Of a stretch of 49,134 nt of DNA, positions 34,528-43,959 are shown one piece after another. Origin of the DNA: Anaerostipes faecalis. GTDB taxonomy: Bacteria > Bacillota > Clostridia > Lachnospirales > Lachnospiraceae. The notes under the pieces were generated by a model, which saw nothing but the letters and a program-made list of their open reading frames with translations, made no database searches and was not told the origin of the DNA. Location: NCBI RefSeq assembly GCF_018982945.1, contig NZ_JABRXE010000012.1:1-49134 (forward strand), written 5' to 3'. The first letter of the stretch is position 1, and each line of letters starts with the position of its first letter. Made by a program: the position numbers and the translations under genes.

Positions 34528-34601
34528 CGGGGCGTGGCTCAGCTTGGTAGAGCGCGTGGTTCGGGACTACGAGGTCGCAGGTTCAAATCCTGTCGCCCCG
34601 A
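34528..34601 (+). tRNA. tRNA-Pro (anticodon CGG)
   Basis: A full cloverleaf can be drawn: acceptor CGGGGCG/CGCCCCG with discriminator A, anticodon stem CGTGG/CTACG with loop TTCGGGA (anticodon CGG, reading CCG) and T-arm GCAGG-TTCAAAT-CCTGT. No CCA is encoded. It borders the glycan locus. Confidence 0.95.
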
Positions 34602-34607
34602 TTATGA

Positions 34608-34640
34608 AACATCGGCAGGAGCTGTCGGTGTTTTTATTTT
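34608..34640 (+). terminator. Terminator after tRNA-Pro
   Basis: ACATCGGCAG pairs with CTGTCGGTGT around GAG, followed by TTTTATTTT. Confidence 0.85.
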
Positions 34641-34699
34641 ACTAGGGAAGCAGTTAAAACTGTTGTATATGGATACTGTTGATAGCAAAGGAAAACAAT

Positions 34700-35320
34700 A
34701 TGAATAAGATTAATTATCAGAAAGAACTGGATAAGGTTTTAAATAATTTGGCAGATGAACGACCAGGCCTCCTGTTACACAGCTGTTGTGCTCCATGCAG
34801 CAGTTATGTACTGGAGTATCTGGAAAAATATTTTCAGATTACAGTGTTTTATTATAATCCTAATATTGACTCCAGAGAAGAATACGAAAAGAGAGTGGCA
34901 GAACAGCAGCGGCTGATTAAGGAAATGGGATTTAAAGATATTTCAGTAATAGATGGAGGATATGATCCGGAAGTATTTTATCAGACTGTAAAAGGATATG
35001 AAAAAGAACCAGAAGGAGGTGCCAGATGCTATCTGTGTTATCGCCTGAGACTTGAAGAAACAGCAAGGCTGGCGGCACAGAAGAAATTTGATTACTTTAC
35101 TACAACACTTACTATCAGTCCGTTAAAAAATGCTCAGTGGTTGAATGAACTGGGACAGAAAGCAGAAGAAAAATATGGTATTAGATTTCTGCCATCGGAT
35201 TTTAAAAAGAAAGGCGGATATCAAAGATCGATTACATTATCTAAAGAATATTCTCTTTATCGACAGAATTTCTGTGGATGTGTTTTTTCTAAAAATGTAA
35301 ATGAAATGCATGATCTATAA
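34700..35320 (+). CDS. queH: Epoxyqueuosine reductase QueH
   Basis: A 206-residue QueH (former DUF208) enzyme reducing epoxyqueuosine to queuosine in tRNA, the cobalamin-independent alternative to QueG. Cys motifs for iron-sulfur and metal binding are visible: HSCCAPCSS (Cys29, Cys30, Cys33), ARCYLCY in the middle and NFCGCVFS near the C-terminus. ATG 34700 is preferred, with AAAGGA seven bases upstream; a TTG at 34679 in frame lacks a site. No queuosine biosynthesis neighbours are present. A 9-bp inverted repeat overlaps the stop codon (35317-35344). Confidence 0.93.
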   Translation: MNKINYQKELDKVLNNLADERPGLLLHSCCAPCSSYVLEYLEKYFQITVFYYNPNIDSREEYEKRVAEQQRLIKEMGFKDISVIDGGYDPEVFYQTVKGYEKEPEGGARCYLCYRLRLEETARLAAQKKFDYFTTTLTISPLKNAQWLNELGQKAEEKYGIRFLPSDFKKKGGYQRSITLSKEYSLYRQNFCGCVFSKNVNEMHDL

Positions 35321-35393
35321 TATTGAATATAACAGCAATATTATGGGAAAAGTAGTAAATAGTATCTGGAAATAATTTGATAAAAAAAAGGTC

Positions 35394-35422
35394 TTGCATA
35401 ATTTGTTGAATTATGATAAAAT
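35394..35422 (+). promoter_or_regulatory. Promoter 1 upstream of the carA operon
   Basis: TTGCAT (35394-35399) and TAAAAT (35417-35422) are 17 bases apart. Transcripts would start near 35430 and enter the structured leader at once. A weaker second candidate, ATGACA (35541-35546) with TATAAT (35566-35571) at 19 bases, lies beyond the terminator-like structure. Confidence 0.6.
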
Positions 35423-35438
35423 TTTTACAATTTATGAG

Positions 35439-35533
35439 GAAATATTTCTAAAATAATAGAAGAGAAGGTATTGGAATGCACATGTCCAGTACCTGGGTTC
35501 GTGATTTTTATTTTAGGAATATTTCTTTTTTTT
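35439..35533 (+). promoter_or_regulatory. Structured leader with terminator before carA (attenuator candidate)
   Basis: GAAATATTTCTAAAAT (35439-35454) pairs with ATTTTAGGAATATTTC (35510-35525) with one wobble, and eight T follow (35526-35533). Nested inside is a second hairpin, GGTATTGGA (35467-35475) with TCCAGTACC (35485-35493) around a 9-base loop. The 330-base gap between queH and carA thus holds promoter 1, this terminator-like fold, a possible second promoter and the carA Shine-Dalgarno. No PyrR-binding consensus or known riboswitch is recognised. Confidence 0.6.
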
Positions 35534-35650
35534 ATTTTATATGACAAAATCTTTTGGATTTCATATATAATAAAAGTACTCCATGCAGGATGCGTAAAAT
35601 ATTCAAGCAGGGGCTTAAAGGTCAAATAGAAAAAACAGGAGGAAATTTTC

Positions 35651-36730
35651 ATGAACGCATTTTTAATTTTAGAAGACGGACATGTATTCAAAGGGAAAAG
35701 CTTTGGGGCACAATGTGAAGTCATATGTGAGGTCGTTTTTAATACTTCTATGACAGGGTATTTGGAAGTATTGACAGATCCGTCTTATCAGGGACAGGGG
35801 GTTGTAATGACTTACCCTTTGATTGGTAATTATGGTGTTTGTCTGGAAGATGTAGAATCAGAGCATCCTTGGCATTCCGCCTTTATCGTTAGAGAAATTT
35901 CAAGAACTTCCAGTAATTTCCGAAGAGAAGAAGATCTGGAAGATTACCTTATTAAAAATGGTATTCCGGGAATATGTGGTGTAGATACCAGAGCCATTAC
36001 AAAGATTTTAAGAGAACATGGCTGTATGGGTGGTATGATTACTACCAATCCTGATTATAATCTGGATGAAATACTTCCAAAACTGAAAGCATATAGAGTA
36101 ACAGATGCTGTAAAAACCGTAACAAGACAGGAAAAAGAACATTTTCCAGGAGAAGGACATAAGGTTGCATTACTGGATCTTGGAACAAAAACCAACATCA
36201 TCAATTCCTTAACAAAAAGAGGATGTGATGTAACTGTTTATCCTGCTTTTACTACAGCAGAAGAAATCCTGGCAGATCATCCTGACGGAATCATGCTTTC
36301 AAACGGACCAGGGGATCCAAAGGAATGTGTAACAGTAATCGAAGAATTGAAAAAATTATATGAAAGTGATGTTCCTATTTTTGCAATTTGTCTGGGACAT
36401 CAGCTGATGGCACTTGCAACAGGTGCAGATACAACAAAAATGCGTTGGGGACATCGTGGAGGAAATCATCCGGTAAAAGACCTGTCAACCGGAAGAGTTT
36501 ATATTTCTTCACAGAATCATGGATATGTAATTGAAGAAGATACTATTGCAGAGGATGTAGCAGAAATTTCCTTTGTTAATGTAAATGATAAATCCGTAGA
36601 GGGATTAAGATATAAAAATAAAAATATCCGTACGGTACAGTTTCATCCTGAAGCTTGTCCAGGCCCTCAGGATACAGCATATTTATTTGATGAATTTATG
36701 GATATGATGAAAGGAGCTCAAAATGCCTAA
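35651..36730 (+). CDS. carA: Carbamoyl-phosphate synthase small (glutaminase) subunit
   Basis: The 359-residue glutamine amidotransferase subunit supplies ammonia to CarB for carbamoyl phosphate, the entry to pyrimidines and arginine. The N-terminal CPSase small-chain domain (about 1-150) includes FNTSMTGY. The class I amidotransferase domain shows the nucleophile ICLGHQLMAL and the C-terminal FHPEACPGP (His-Glu). AACAGGAGG precedes the ATG. It overlaps carB by 8 bases. The upstream leader may regulate the operon by attenuation. Confidence 0.97.
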   Translation: MNAFLILEDGHVFKGKSFGAQCEVICEVVFNTSMTGYLEVLTDPSYQGQGVVMTYPLIGNYGVCLEDVESEHPWHSAFIVREISRTSSNFRREEDLEDYLIKNGIPGICGVDTRAITKILREHGCMGGMITTNPDYNLDEILPKLKAYRVTDAVKTVTRQEKEHFPGEGHKVALLDLGTKTNIINSLTKRGCDVTVYPAFTTAEEILADHPDGIMLSNGPGDPKECVTVIEELKKLYESDVPIFAICLGHQLMALATGADTTKMRWGHRGGNHPVKDLSTGRVYISSQNHGYVIEEDTIAEDVAEISFVNVNDKSVEGLRYKNKNIRTVQFHPEACPGPQDTAYLFDEFMDMMKGAQNA

Positions 36731-39700
36731 AAGAGAAGATATAAAAAAAGTACTTGTCATTGGATCAGGTCCAATTGTCATCGGGCAGGCGGCAGAATTT
36801 GATTATGCAGGAACACAGGCATGCCGTGCCCTTCAGGAAGAGGGAATTGAAGTTGTTCTTGTAAACTCCAATCCTGCCACAATTATGACAGATAAAGATA
36901 TCGCAGATAAAGTTTATATTGAACCATTAACAGCTCCTGTTATTGAAAAAATTATTGAGAAAGAAAAACCAGACAGTATCCTTCCAACTCTTGGTGGTCA
37001 GGCAGCATTGAATCTTGCCATGGAACTGGTGGAAAGTGGATATCTGGAAAAAAGTGGTGTAAAACTGATCGGTACATCTCCAATGACCATTAAAAAAGCG
37101 GAAGACCGTCAGGAATTCCAGAATACAATGGAAAAAATAGGGGAACCAATTGCAGCAGGTAAAGTTGTTACAACCATTGAGGATGGTGTGGAATTTGCAA
37201 AAGAAATCGGGTATCCGGCAGTACTTCGTCCGGCATATACTCTTGGAGGAAGTGGTGGAGGAATCGCCCACAATCAGGAAGAACTGGAAACAATTCTGGA
37301 AAACGGACTTCGATTAAGCCGTGTTGGAGAAGTTCTGGTAGAGCGTTACATTGGTGGATGGAAAGAAATCGAATATGAAGTAATGCGTGATGAAAATGGA
37401 ACATGTATTACAATCTGTAATATGGAAAATATCGACCCTGTAGGAGTTCATACAGGAGATAGTATCGTTGTTGCACCTTCACAGACTTTAGGAGATAAAG
37501 AATATCAGATGCTGCGTACATCAGCATTAAATATAATAACTGAGCTGGATGTACATGGTGGATGTAACGTTCAGTATGCATTAAATCCTGACAGTTTTGA
37601 ATATTGTGTTATTGAGGTAAATCCTCGTGTCAGCCGTTCTTCAGCACTGGCATCAAAAGCAACAGGATATCCAATCGCAAAAGTTACAGCAAAGATTGCC
37701 ATTGGATATACACTGGATGAAATAGAAAATGCAGTTACAAAGAAAACATTTGCAAGTTTTGAACCAATGCTTGACTACTGTGTTGTTAAAATGCCAAGAT
37801 TGCCATTTGACAAATTTATTCATGCAAAACGTACGTTAACAACCCAGATGAAAGCTACCGGAGAAGTAATGAGTATCGGTACCAGCTTTGAAGGGGCTTT
37901 AATGAAAGCAATCCGTTCTCTGGAACAGCATGTGGACAGTCTGATTTTTGGAAATTATGACCAGCTGACAGATGATGAATTGATGAAAGAGCTGGAAAAA
38001 ATTGATGATCTGAGAATTTATGTTATTGCAGAAGCTATCCGCCGTGGTGTGGATTATGATACTATTTTCAATATTACCAAAATCGATCGCTGGTTCCTTG
38101 ATAAGATTGCAATTCTGGTTGAAATGGAAAAGAAACTGTCTGAAGCAGAAAATCTTGATTATGATCTTCTGATGGAGGCTAAGCGTCTGGAATTCCCGGA
38201 TAAAGTTATTGGACAGTTAACTGGAAAAACAGAAAAAGATATCAAAAATCTGAGAAACGAACTTGGAATCCATGCTGCTTACAAGATGGTAGATACCTGT
38301 GCAGCAGAGTTTGATGCAGCGACTCCATATTATTATTCATGCTTTGGAAGTGAAAATGAAGTGGAGGAAACATCTGGTAAGAAAAAAGTTATGGTACTGG
38401 GTTCAGGTCCGATTAGAATCGGACAGGGAATCGAGTTTGATTACTGTTCTGTACACAGTGTCTGGGCATTAAGCAAAGAAGGATACGAAACAATTATTGT
38501 AAACAATAATCCGGAAACTGTTTCAACAGACTTTGATGTGGCAGATAAATTGTATTTTGAACCATTAACAGCAGAGGATGTGGAAAGTATTGTTGATTTG
38601 GAAAAACCAGATGGTGCAGTTGTACAGTTTGGAGGACAGACAGCAATTAAACTGACAGAAGCATTGATGAAGATGGGAGTTCCAATTCTTGGAACCAGTG
38701 CAGAAAATGTAGATGCAGCAGAAGACAGAGAGCTGTTTGATGAGATTCTGGAAGAATGCTGTATTCCAAGACCGAAAGGAACAACAGTATTTACATGTGA
38801 AGAAGCAATTGAAGTAGCGCATAAACTGGGATATCCGGTATTAGTCCGTCCATCTTATGTACTTGGAGGACAGGGAATGCAGATTGCAGTTTCTGACGAA
38901 GATATTGAGGCATTTATGGAGATTATCAATCGATATGAACAGGAACATCCGATTCTGATCGATAAATATCTGGTTGGTAAAGAAGTGGAAGTTGATGCTG
39001 TATGTGATGGGACAGATATTCTGATTCCTGGAATCATGGAACATGTGGAGCGTGCAGGAATTCATTCCGGAGATAGTATTTCTGTATATCCATCTTTAAG
39101 TTTAAGTGATAAGATTAAACGTGTCATTGCAGAATATACAAGGAAGCTGGCAAAATCTCTACATGTTATCGGACTGATTAATATTCAGTTTATTGTAGCT
39201 GATGGAGAAGTTTATGTCATTGAGGTAAATCCTCGTTCCAGCCGTACAGTGCCATATATCAGTAAAGTAACAGGTATTCCAATCGTCGCTTTGGCTGCCA
39301 AGGTAATTACAGGTGCTAAAATCAAAGATCTGGGATATGAACCTGGACTTCAGCCGGAATCTGAATATTATGCAGTTAAAAAACCGGTATTCTCATTTGA
39401 AAAATTAAGAGGGGCAGAAGTCAGTCTTGGACCGGAAATGAAATCTACAGGTGAGTGCCTTGGAATTTCAAAGAATTATCATGAAGCATTATATAAAGCA
39501 TTCCTGGGAGCAGGAGTAAATCTTCCAAAATATAAGAAAATGATTCTTACAGTAAAAGATTCTGACAAGATTGACGCAGTAGACATTGGAAGAAGATTTA
39601 TATCATTAGGTTATGAAATTTACTCTACAAAAAGCACATGCAGAGTGTTAAATGAAGCAGGGGTAGTTGCAAAACCAATAAATAAGTTGGAAGAACCATC

Positions 39701-39923
39701 TCCGAACTTGCTAGACTTGATTTTAGATGATAAAATTGACTTAGTCATCGATACACCTTCTCAGGGTGTCGGTCGAAGCAAGGATGGATTCCTGATTCGC
39801 CGTTATGCGATTGAGACAGGAGTTACCTGTCTGACCAGTCTGGATACGGCAGATGCTCTACTGACTAGTTTGGAGACAGGCAATCGAGATCAATTGACTG
39901 TTGTTGACATAGCGAATATTTAA
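36723..39923 (+). CDS. carB: Carbamoyl-phosphate synthase large subunit
   Basis: A 1066-residue enzyme, normal length, with two duplicated ATP-grasp halves. The first begins VLVIGSGPIVIGQAAEFDY (about 10) and the second VMVLGSGPIRIGQGIEFDY (about 557). Both halves keep the substrate loops and the ATP-grasp blocks (EVNPRVSRSSALASKATGYP and EVNPRSSRTVPYISKVTGIP). A C-terminal MGS-like allosteric domain (about 935-1066) binds the UMP/IMP/ornithine class of effectors. It is translationally coupled to carA and followed after 23 bases by glnA. Confidence 0.97.
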   Translation: MPKREDIKKVLVIGSGPIVIGQAAEFDYAGTQACRALQEEGIEVVLVNSNPATIMTDKDIADKVYIEPLTAPVIEKIIEKEKPDSILPTLGGQAALNLAMELVESGYLEKSGVKLIGTSPMTIKKAEDRQEFQNTMEKIGEPIAAGKVVTTIEDGVEFAKEIGYPAVLRPAYTLGGSGGGIAHNQEELETILENGLRLSRVGEVLVERYIGGWKEIEYEVMRDENGTCITICNMENIDPVGVHTGDSIVVAPSQTLGDKEYQMLRTSALNIITELDVHGGCNVQYALNPDSFEYCVIEVNPRVSRSSALASKATGYPIAKVTAKIAIGYTLDEIENAVTKKTFASFEPMLDYCVVKMPRLPFDKFIHAKRTLTTQMKATGEVMSIGTSFEGALMKAIRSLEQHVDSLIFGNYDQLTDDELMKELEKIDDLRIYVIAEAIRRGVDYDTIFNITKIDRWFLDKIAILVEMEKKLSEAENLDYDLLMEAKRLEFPDKVIGQLTGKTEKDIKNLRNELGIHAAYKMVDTCAAEFDAATPYYYSCFGSENEVEETSGKKKVMVLGSGPIRIGQGIEFDYCSVHSVWALSKEGYETIIVNNNPETVSTDFDVADKLYFEPLTAEDVESIVDLEKPDGAVVQFGGQTAIKLTEALMKMGVPILGTSAENVDAAEDRELFDEILEECCIPRPKGTTVFTCEEAIEVAHKLGYPVLVRPSYVLGGQGMQIAVSDEDIEAFMEIINRYEQEHPILIDKYLVGKEVEVDAVCDGTDILIPGIMEHVERAGIHSGDSISVYPSLSLSDKIKRVIAEYTRKLAKSLHVIGLINIQFIVADGEVYVIEVNPRSSRTVPYISKVTGIPIVALAAKVITGAKIKDLGYEPGLQPESEYYAVKKPVFSFEKLRGAEVSLGPEMKSTGECLGISKNYHEALYKAFLGAGVNLPKYKKMILTVKDSDKIDAVDIGRRFISLGYEIYSTKSTCRVLNEAGVVAKPINKLEEPSPNLLDLILDDKIDLVIDTPSQGVGRSKDGFLIRRYAIETGVTCLTSLDTADALLTSLETGNRDQLTVVDIANI

Positions 39924-39946
39924 TGAGATGAAAGAGGAGTGATGTT

Positions 39947-41278
39947 ATGGGTCGATATACTAAACAGGATATCATTGACTTGGTTAGAGAGAATGATGTT
40001 CAGTTTATCAGATTGCAATTTTCTGATTTGTTTGGAACAATGAAAAATGTTGCAATTACTGCACGCCAGCTGGAAAAGGCTTTGGATAATAAATGTACAT
40101 TTGATGGTTCTTCGGTTGATGGTTTTGTAAGAATCGAGGAATCTGATATGTATCTTTATCCGGATCTGGATAGCTTTGTAATTTTTCCTTGGAATGCAGG
40201 AGGAAATCGCGTTGCCCGATTAATCTGTGATGTTTATGGACCAAATGGTCTGCCTTTTGCAGGAGATCCCAGACATATTTTAAAGAAGGTCATCAGAGAA
40301 TGTAAAAGTATGGGATATAAGTTTAATGTAGGACCGGAATGTGAGTTTTTCTTATTCCATACGGATGAAGAAGGTCGTCCAACAACGCTGACCCATGAAA
40401 AAGCCGGATATTTTGACGTGGCCCCATTGGATTTAGGTGAAAGTGCACGAAGAGATATGATTTTAAATCTCGAAGATATGGGATTTGAAATCGAGGCATC
40501 TCATCATGAGGTTGCACCAGCACAGCATGAAATTGATTTTAAATATGATAATGCGTTAAGAACGGCAGATAACATTCTTACATTTAAATTTGTTGTAAAA
40601 TATATTGCAAAGAGACATGGACTGTATGCAAGCTTTATGCCAAAACCGATTACCGGAGTAGATGGTTCAGGAATGCATCTTAATATGTCTTTGTGGAAAG
40701 ATGGCAAGAATATTTTCTCAGATTCAAAGAATACCATTGGAATCAGTGATGAGGCATTTCATTTTATTGCGGGGGTAATGGCTCATGCAAGAGAAATGTC
40801 ACTGATTACCAATCCATTGGTTAATTCTTATAAACGAATCGTACCGGGATATGAAGCACCAGTTGATGTTTCATGGTCACCATCCAACAGAAGTCCGTTG
40901 ATTCGTGTTCCTGCTGCCAGAGGAATCGGTACCAGAATTGAATTCAGAAGCCCTGATTCTGCAGCAAATCCATATCTTGCACTGGCAGTCAGCCTGGCGG
41001 CCGGTCTTGATGGAATTCGAAGAAAACTGACTCCTGGAAAAGGATCTTCAGGAAATCAGTATGAAATGAATGAAGGTGATAAGGAGAAAGCAGGAATTAT
41101 GGTGTTGCCAAGAGATATGAAAGAATCGCTGGAAATCTTTAAACAAAGCGATTATATGAAGGAGGTCCTTGGAGAACATATTTTTAATAAATATATAGAG
41201 GCAAAAACAGCAGAATGGGAATCTTACCAGAAAGTTGTATCACAATGGGAAATAGATGAGTATTTATATAAGATTTAG
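39947..41278 (+). CDS. glnA: Glutamine synthetase, type I
   Basis: A 443-residue GS I enzyme that makes glutamine from glutamate, ATP and ammonia. The beta-grasp domain holds DGSSVDGF. The catalytic domain has the metal/substrate residues in GPECEFFLF, the ATP-binding block KPITGVDGSGMHLNMSLW and the RVPAARG and EFRSPDSAANPYLA segments. Length matches the GSI-alpha subtype typical of Firmicutes (no adenylylation loop expected). It sits in the carAB run, so glutamine made here could feed CarA directly. An ANTAR regulator follows after 35 bases. Shine-Dalgarno AGAGGAGTG. Confidence 0.96.
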   Translation: MGRYTKQDIIDLVRENDVQFIRLQFSDLFGTMKNVAITARQLEKALDNKCTFDGSSVDGFVRIEESDMYLYPDLDSFVIFPWNAGGNRVARLICDVYGPNGLPFAGDPRHILKKVIRECKSMGYKFNVGPECEFFLFHTDEEGRPTTLTHEKAGYFDVAPLDLGESARRDMILNLEDMGFEIEASHHEVAPAQHEIDFKYDNALRTADNILTFKFVVKYIAKRHGLYASFMPKPITGVDGSGMHLNMSLWKDGKNIFSDSKNTIGISDEAFHFIAGVMAHAREMSLITNPLVNSYKRIVPGYEAPVDVSWSPSNRSPLIRVPAARGIGTRIEFRSPDSAANPYLALAVSLAAGLDGIRRKLTPGKGSSGNQYEMNEGDKEKAGIMVLPRDMKESLEIFKQSDYMKEVLGEHIFNKYIEAKTAEWESYQKVVSQWEIDEYLYKI

Positions 41279-41313
41279 TTCCTTAAAGTGTTGGATGCAA
41301 GGAGGTGAGAGGC

Positions 41314-41868
41314 TTGGTTAACGTCATCGTTCTGTTTCCAAAACAGGAATTTGCCAGAAATATAAGAAATTTGCTGGTACGTAGCGGCTTTGAAGTTATT
41401 GGTGTTTGCGTTACAGGTTCGCAGGTCATTCAGCGTATGGAAGGATTGGATGACGGTTTGGTTGTATGTGGATATAAGTATACAGATATGATGTACAGTG
41501 AACTAAGAGAATATCTGCCAAAAGATATACATATGCTGCTACTTGCCTCTCAGGCATATCTAGAAGATTGTGTGTCGGATAATGTTTCATGTCTTCCAAT
41601 GCCGTTAAAGGCACATGATCTTGTAAATGAAGTGAGAAATATCGTAAGTGATATTTCAAATATACAGAAGAAAAAAAAGCGCAGACCAAAGCAACGGACA
41701 AGAGAAGAACTGGAATTATTAGATGAAGTAAAAGAACTGCTGATGGAAAATAACCGAATTACAGAAGAGGAAGCCCACTGTTATATTCAACAGAGAAGTA
41801 TGAACAGTGGTGTGGGATTAATTGAAATGGCAAAAATGATTAAAGAATCATTTACGTATCAAAATTAG
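41314..41868 (+). CDS. ANTAR-domain RNA-binding antiterminator with degenerate receiver
   Basis: A 184-residue protein with an N-terminal receiver-like domain (about 1-115) and a C-terminal ANTAR domain (about 125-184) that binds paired RNA hairpins to prevent termination. The receiver lacks the usual phospho-acceptor Asp: the third strand reads GLVVCGYKY. So it is probably not controlled by phosphorylation. TTG 41314 is preferred as start, with AGGAGG eight bases upstream; the GTG at 41305 overlaps that site. Position between glnA and dapL suggests nitrogen-linked regulation, perhaps of the leader of this same operon, which is inference. Confidence 0.85.
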   Translation: MVNVIVLFPKQEFARNIRNLLVRSGFEVIGVCVTGSQVIQRMEGLDDGLVVCGYKYTDMMYSELREYLPKDIHMLLLASQAYLEDCVSDNVSCLPMPLKAHDLVNEVRNIVSDISNIQKKKKRRPKQRTREELELLDEVKELLMENNRITEEEAHCYIQQRSMNSGVGLIEMAKMIKESFTYQN

Positions 41869-41877
41869 GAGGAGACT

Positions 41878-43092
41878 ATGTTTAAGATTAATGACAACTA
41901 TTTGAAACTGCCTGGAAGCTATTTATTTTCAACAATTGCAAAAAAGGTAAATGCATATTCAGAAGCTAATCCGGATAAAGATATTATCCGCCTTGGAATT
42001 GGAGATGTTACACAGCCTTTAGCACCATCTATCATTGATGCACTTCACGGTGCGGTGGATGAGATGGCACATGCTGAAACATTTCATGGATATGCTCCAG
42101 ACCTGGGATATGAATTCCTTCGCAATGCTATTGCGAAAAATGATTATGCTGATCGAGGAGCAGATATTGCTGCAGACGAAATTTTTGTAAGTGATGGAGC
42201 AAAATGTGATTCAGGAAATATCCAGGAAATTTTTGCACAGGATAATAAAATTGCTGTATGTGATCCGGTTTACCCAGTGTATGTAGATACAAATGTTATG
42301 GCTGGAAGAACCGGTACATATGATCCTAAGGCTGAAACCTGGAGTGATGTGATCTACATGCCATGTACAGCAGACAATAACTTTGCTCCAGATTTTCCAG
42401 ATGAAGTACCGGACATTATTTATCTGTGCTTCCCAAATAATCCGACTGGAGCAACTATTACAAAAGATCAGCTTCAGGGATGGGTTGATTATGCAAATAA
42501 AAACGGAGCTGTTATTATTTATGATGCAGCATATGAAGCATATATTTCTGAAGATAATGTTGCTCATACAATTTATGAATGTGAAGGTGCTAGAACCTGC
42601 GCTATCGAATTAAAGAGTTTTTCTAAAAATGCAGGATTTACAGGGGTTCGTCTTGGATATACTGTAATTCCAAAAGATCTGAAATGTGGTGATGTCCAGT
42701 TGCATGCATTATGGGCAAGAAGACATGGAACCAAATATAACGGAGCTCCATATATTGTACAGAAAGCAGGAGAAGCTGTATATTCTGAGGCTGGAAAAGC
42801 TCAGTTGAAAGAACAGGTTGGATATTATATGAACAATGCAAAAGTAATCTATGAAGGATTAAAAAATGCAGGGTACACAGTATCAGGAGGGGTGAATGCT
42901 CCATATATCTGGCTGAAGACACCAGATCAGATGAGTTCATGGGAGTTCTTTGATTATCTTCTTACAAATGCAAATGTAGTAGGAACACCTGGATCAGGAT
43001 TTGGACCAAGTGGAGAAGGATATTTTAGACTAACAGCTTTCGGAAGCTACGAAAATACAGTAGCTGCTATGGAACGTATCAAGAATCTGTAG
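41878..43092 (+). CDS. dapL: LL-diaminopimelate aminotransferase
   Basis: A 404-residue class I PLP aminotransferase converting tetrahydrodipicolinate directly to LL-diaminopimelate with glutamate, the short DapL route to lysine and peptidoglycan. It has the DapL hallmarks [29 protein letters not shown] and the PLP lysine segment [15 protein letters not shown]. The length is normal. AGGAGG precedes the ATG, 9 bases after the ANTAR gene, so it closes the carAB-glnA operon. Its glutamate demand gives a metabolic link to glnA. Confidence 0.96.
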   Translation: MFKINDNYLKLPGSYLFSTIAKKVNAYSEANPDKDIIRLGIGDVTQPLAPSIIDALHGAVDEMAHAETFHGYAPDLGYEFLRNAIAKNDYADRGADIAADEIFVSDGAKCDSGNIQEIFAQDNKIAVCDPVYPVYVDTNVMAGRTGTYDPKAETWSDVIYMPCTADNNFAPDFPDEVPDIIYLCFPNNPTGATITKDQLQGWVDYANKNGAVIIYDAAYEAYISEDNVAHTIYECEGARTCAIELKSFSKNAGFTGVRLGYTVIPKDLKCGDVQLHALWARRHGTKYNGAPYIVQKAGEAVYSEAGKAQLKEQVGYYMNNAKVIYEGLKNAGYTVSGGVNAPYIWLKTPDQMSSWEFFDYLLTNANVVGTPGSGFGPSGEGYFRLTAFGSYENTVAAMERIKNL

Positions 43093-43111
43093 ATAGTTTT
43101 AACATGAAATA

Positions 43112-43144
43112 ATAAAGCGGACTTTGTCCGCTTTATCTTTTCTT
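43112..43144 (+). terminator. Terminator after dapL
   Basis: ATAAAGCGGAC and GTCCGCTTTAT form an 11-bp stem around TTT, followed by CTTTTC. Confidence 0.85.
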
Positions 43145-43213
43145 TAAATAAAAGGTATGGTAAAATATCTAAACAGGATATAGAAAAAAGATAGAAAAAA
43201 GGAGAAAATGTCG

Positions 43214-43927
43214 ATGAAAATGTTATCACTGGAGCAGGAATTAAAGGGAAATGCTTACCCTGGACGTGGAATTGTTATTGGTAAGACTGAAGATGGAACC
43301 AAGGCAGCAACTGCATACTTTATTATGGGACGTAGTGAAAACAGTAGAAACCGAGTATTTGTAGAAGAAGGAGAAGGTATACGTACACAGGCATTTGATG
43401 AATCAAAATTAACAGATCCAAGCCTGATTATTTATGCACCTGTAAGAGTTATTGGAAATAAGACCATTGTAACTAATGGAGACCAGACAGATACAGTTTA
43501 TGATGGAATGGAGCAGGGGCTCACATTTGAACAGTCTTTAAGAAGTCGTGAATTTGAACCAGATGGACCTAATTATACACCAAGAATTTCAGGAATCATG
43601 CAGGTGGAAGATGGAACTTATCATTATGCAATGTCCATTTTAAAGAGTAATAATGGTAATCCGGACAGCTGCAACCGCTATACATTTACTTATGAAAATC
43701 CAGTGGCAGGAGAGGGACATTTTATCCACACATATATGCATGATGGTAATCCTCTTCCAAGTTTTGAAGGAGAACCAAAGCTGGTAGGAATCCCAAATGA
43801 TATTGATGCTTTTACTGAAAATGTATGGGAAAGCCTTAATGAAGAAAATAAAGTATCTTTGTTTGTAAGATTTATTGATATTGCAACAGGTGAATATGAA
43901 ACAAGAATCATTAATAAGAACAAATAA
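43214..43927 (+). CDS. purO: IMP cyclohydrolase, PurO type
   Basis: A ~237-residue enzyme of the archaeal-type PurO family, closing FAICAR to IMP in the last step of purine synthesis. Recognisable blocks are NAYPGRGIVIG near the N-terminus, YFIMGRSENSRNR, and RISGIMQVEDG in the middle. ATG 43214 is preferred (AGGAG nine bases upstream); ATG codons at 43208 and 43220 are in frame. The following gene supplies the preceding transformylase step, so together they replace bifunctional PurH. Confidence 0.92.
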   Translation: MKMLSLEQELKGNAYPGRGIVIGKTEDGTKAATAYFIMGRSENSRNRVFVEEGEGIRTQAFDESKLTDPSLIIYAPVRVIGNKTIVTNGDQTDTVYDGMEQGLTFEQSLRSREFEPDGPNYTPRISGIMQVEDGTYHYAMSILKSNNGNPDSCNRYTFTYENPVAGEGHFIHTYMHDGNPLPSFEGEPKLVGIPNDIDAFTENVWESLNEENKVSLFVRFIDIATGEYETRIINKNK

Positions 43928-43959
43928 GAATGTAAAAGCAGAGATAAAAGGAGAAGAAA

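Noticed and set aside
34528-35320. tRNA-Pro as an integration site for a genomic island
   Set aside because: No integrase and no repeat of the tRNA 3' end were noticed in the adjacent glycan region, so no attachment site can be supported.
35430-35533. PyrR-binding attenuator before carA
   Set aside because: The purine-rich internal bulge and CNGNGA-type loop expected for PyrR sites were not found in the nested hairpin, so only a generic attenuator is claimed.
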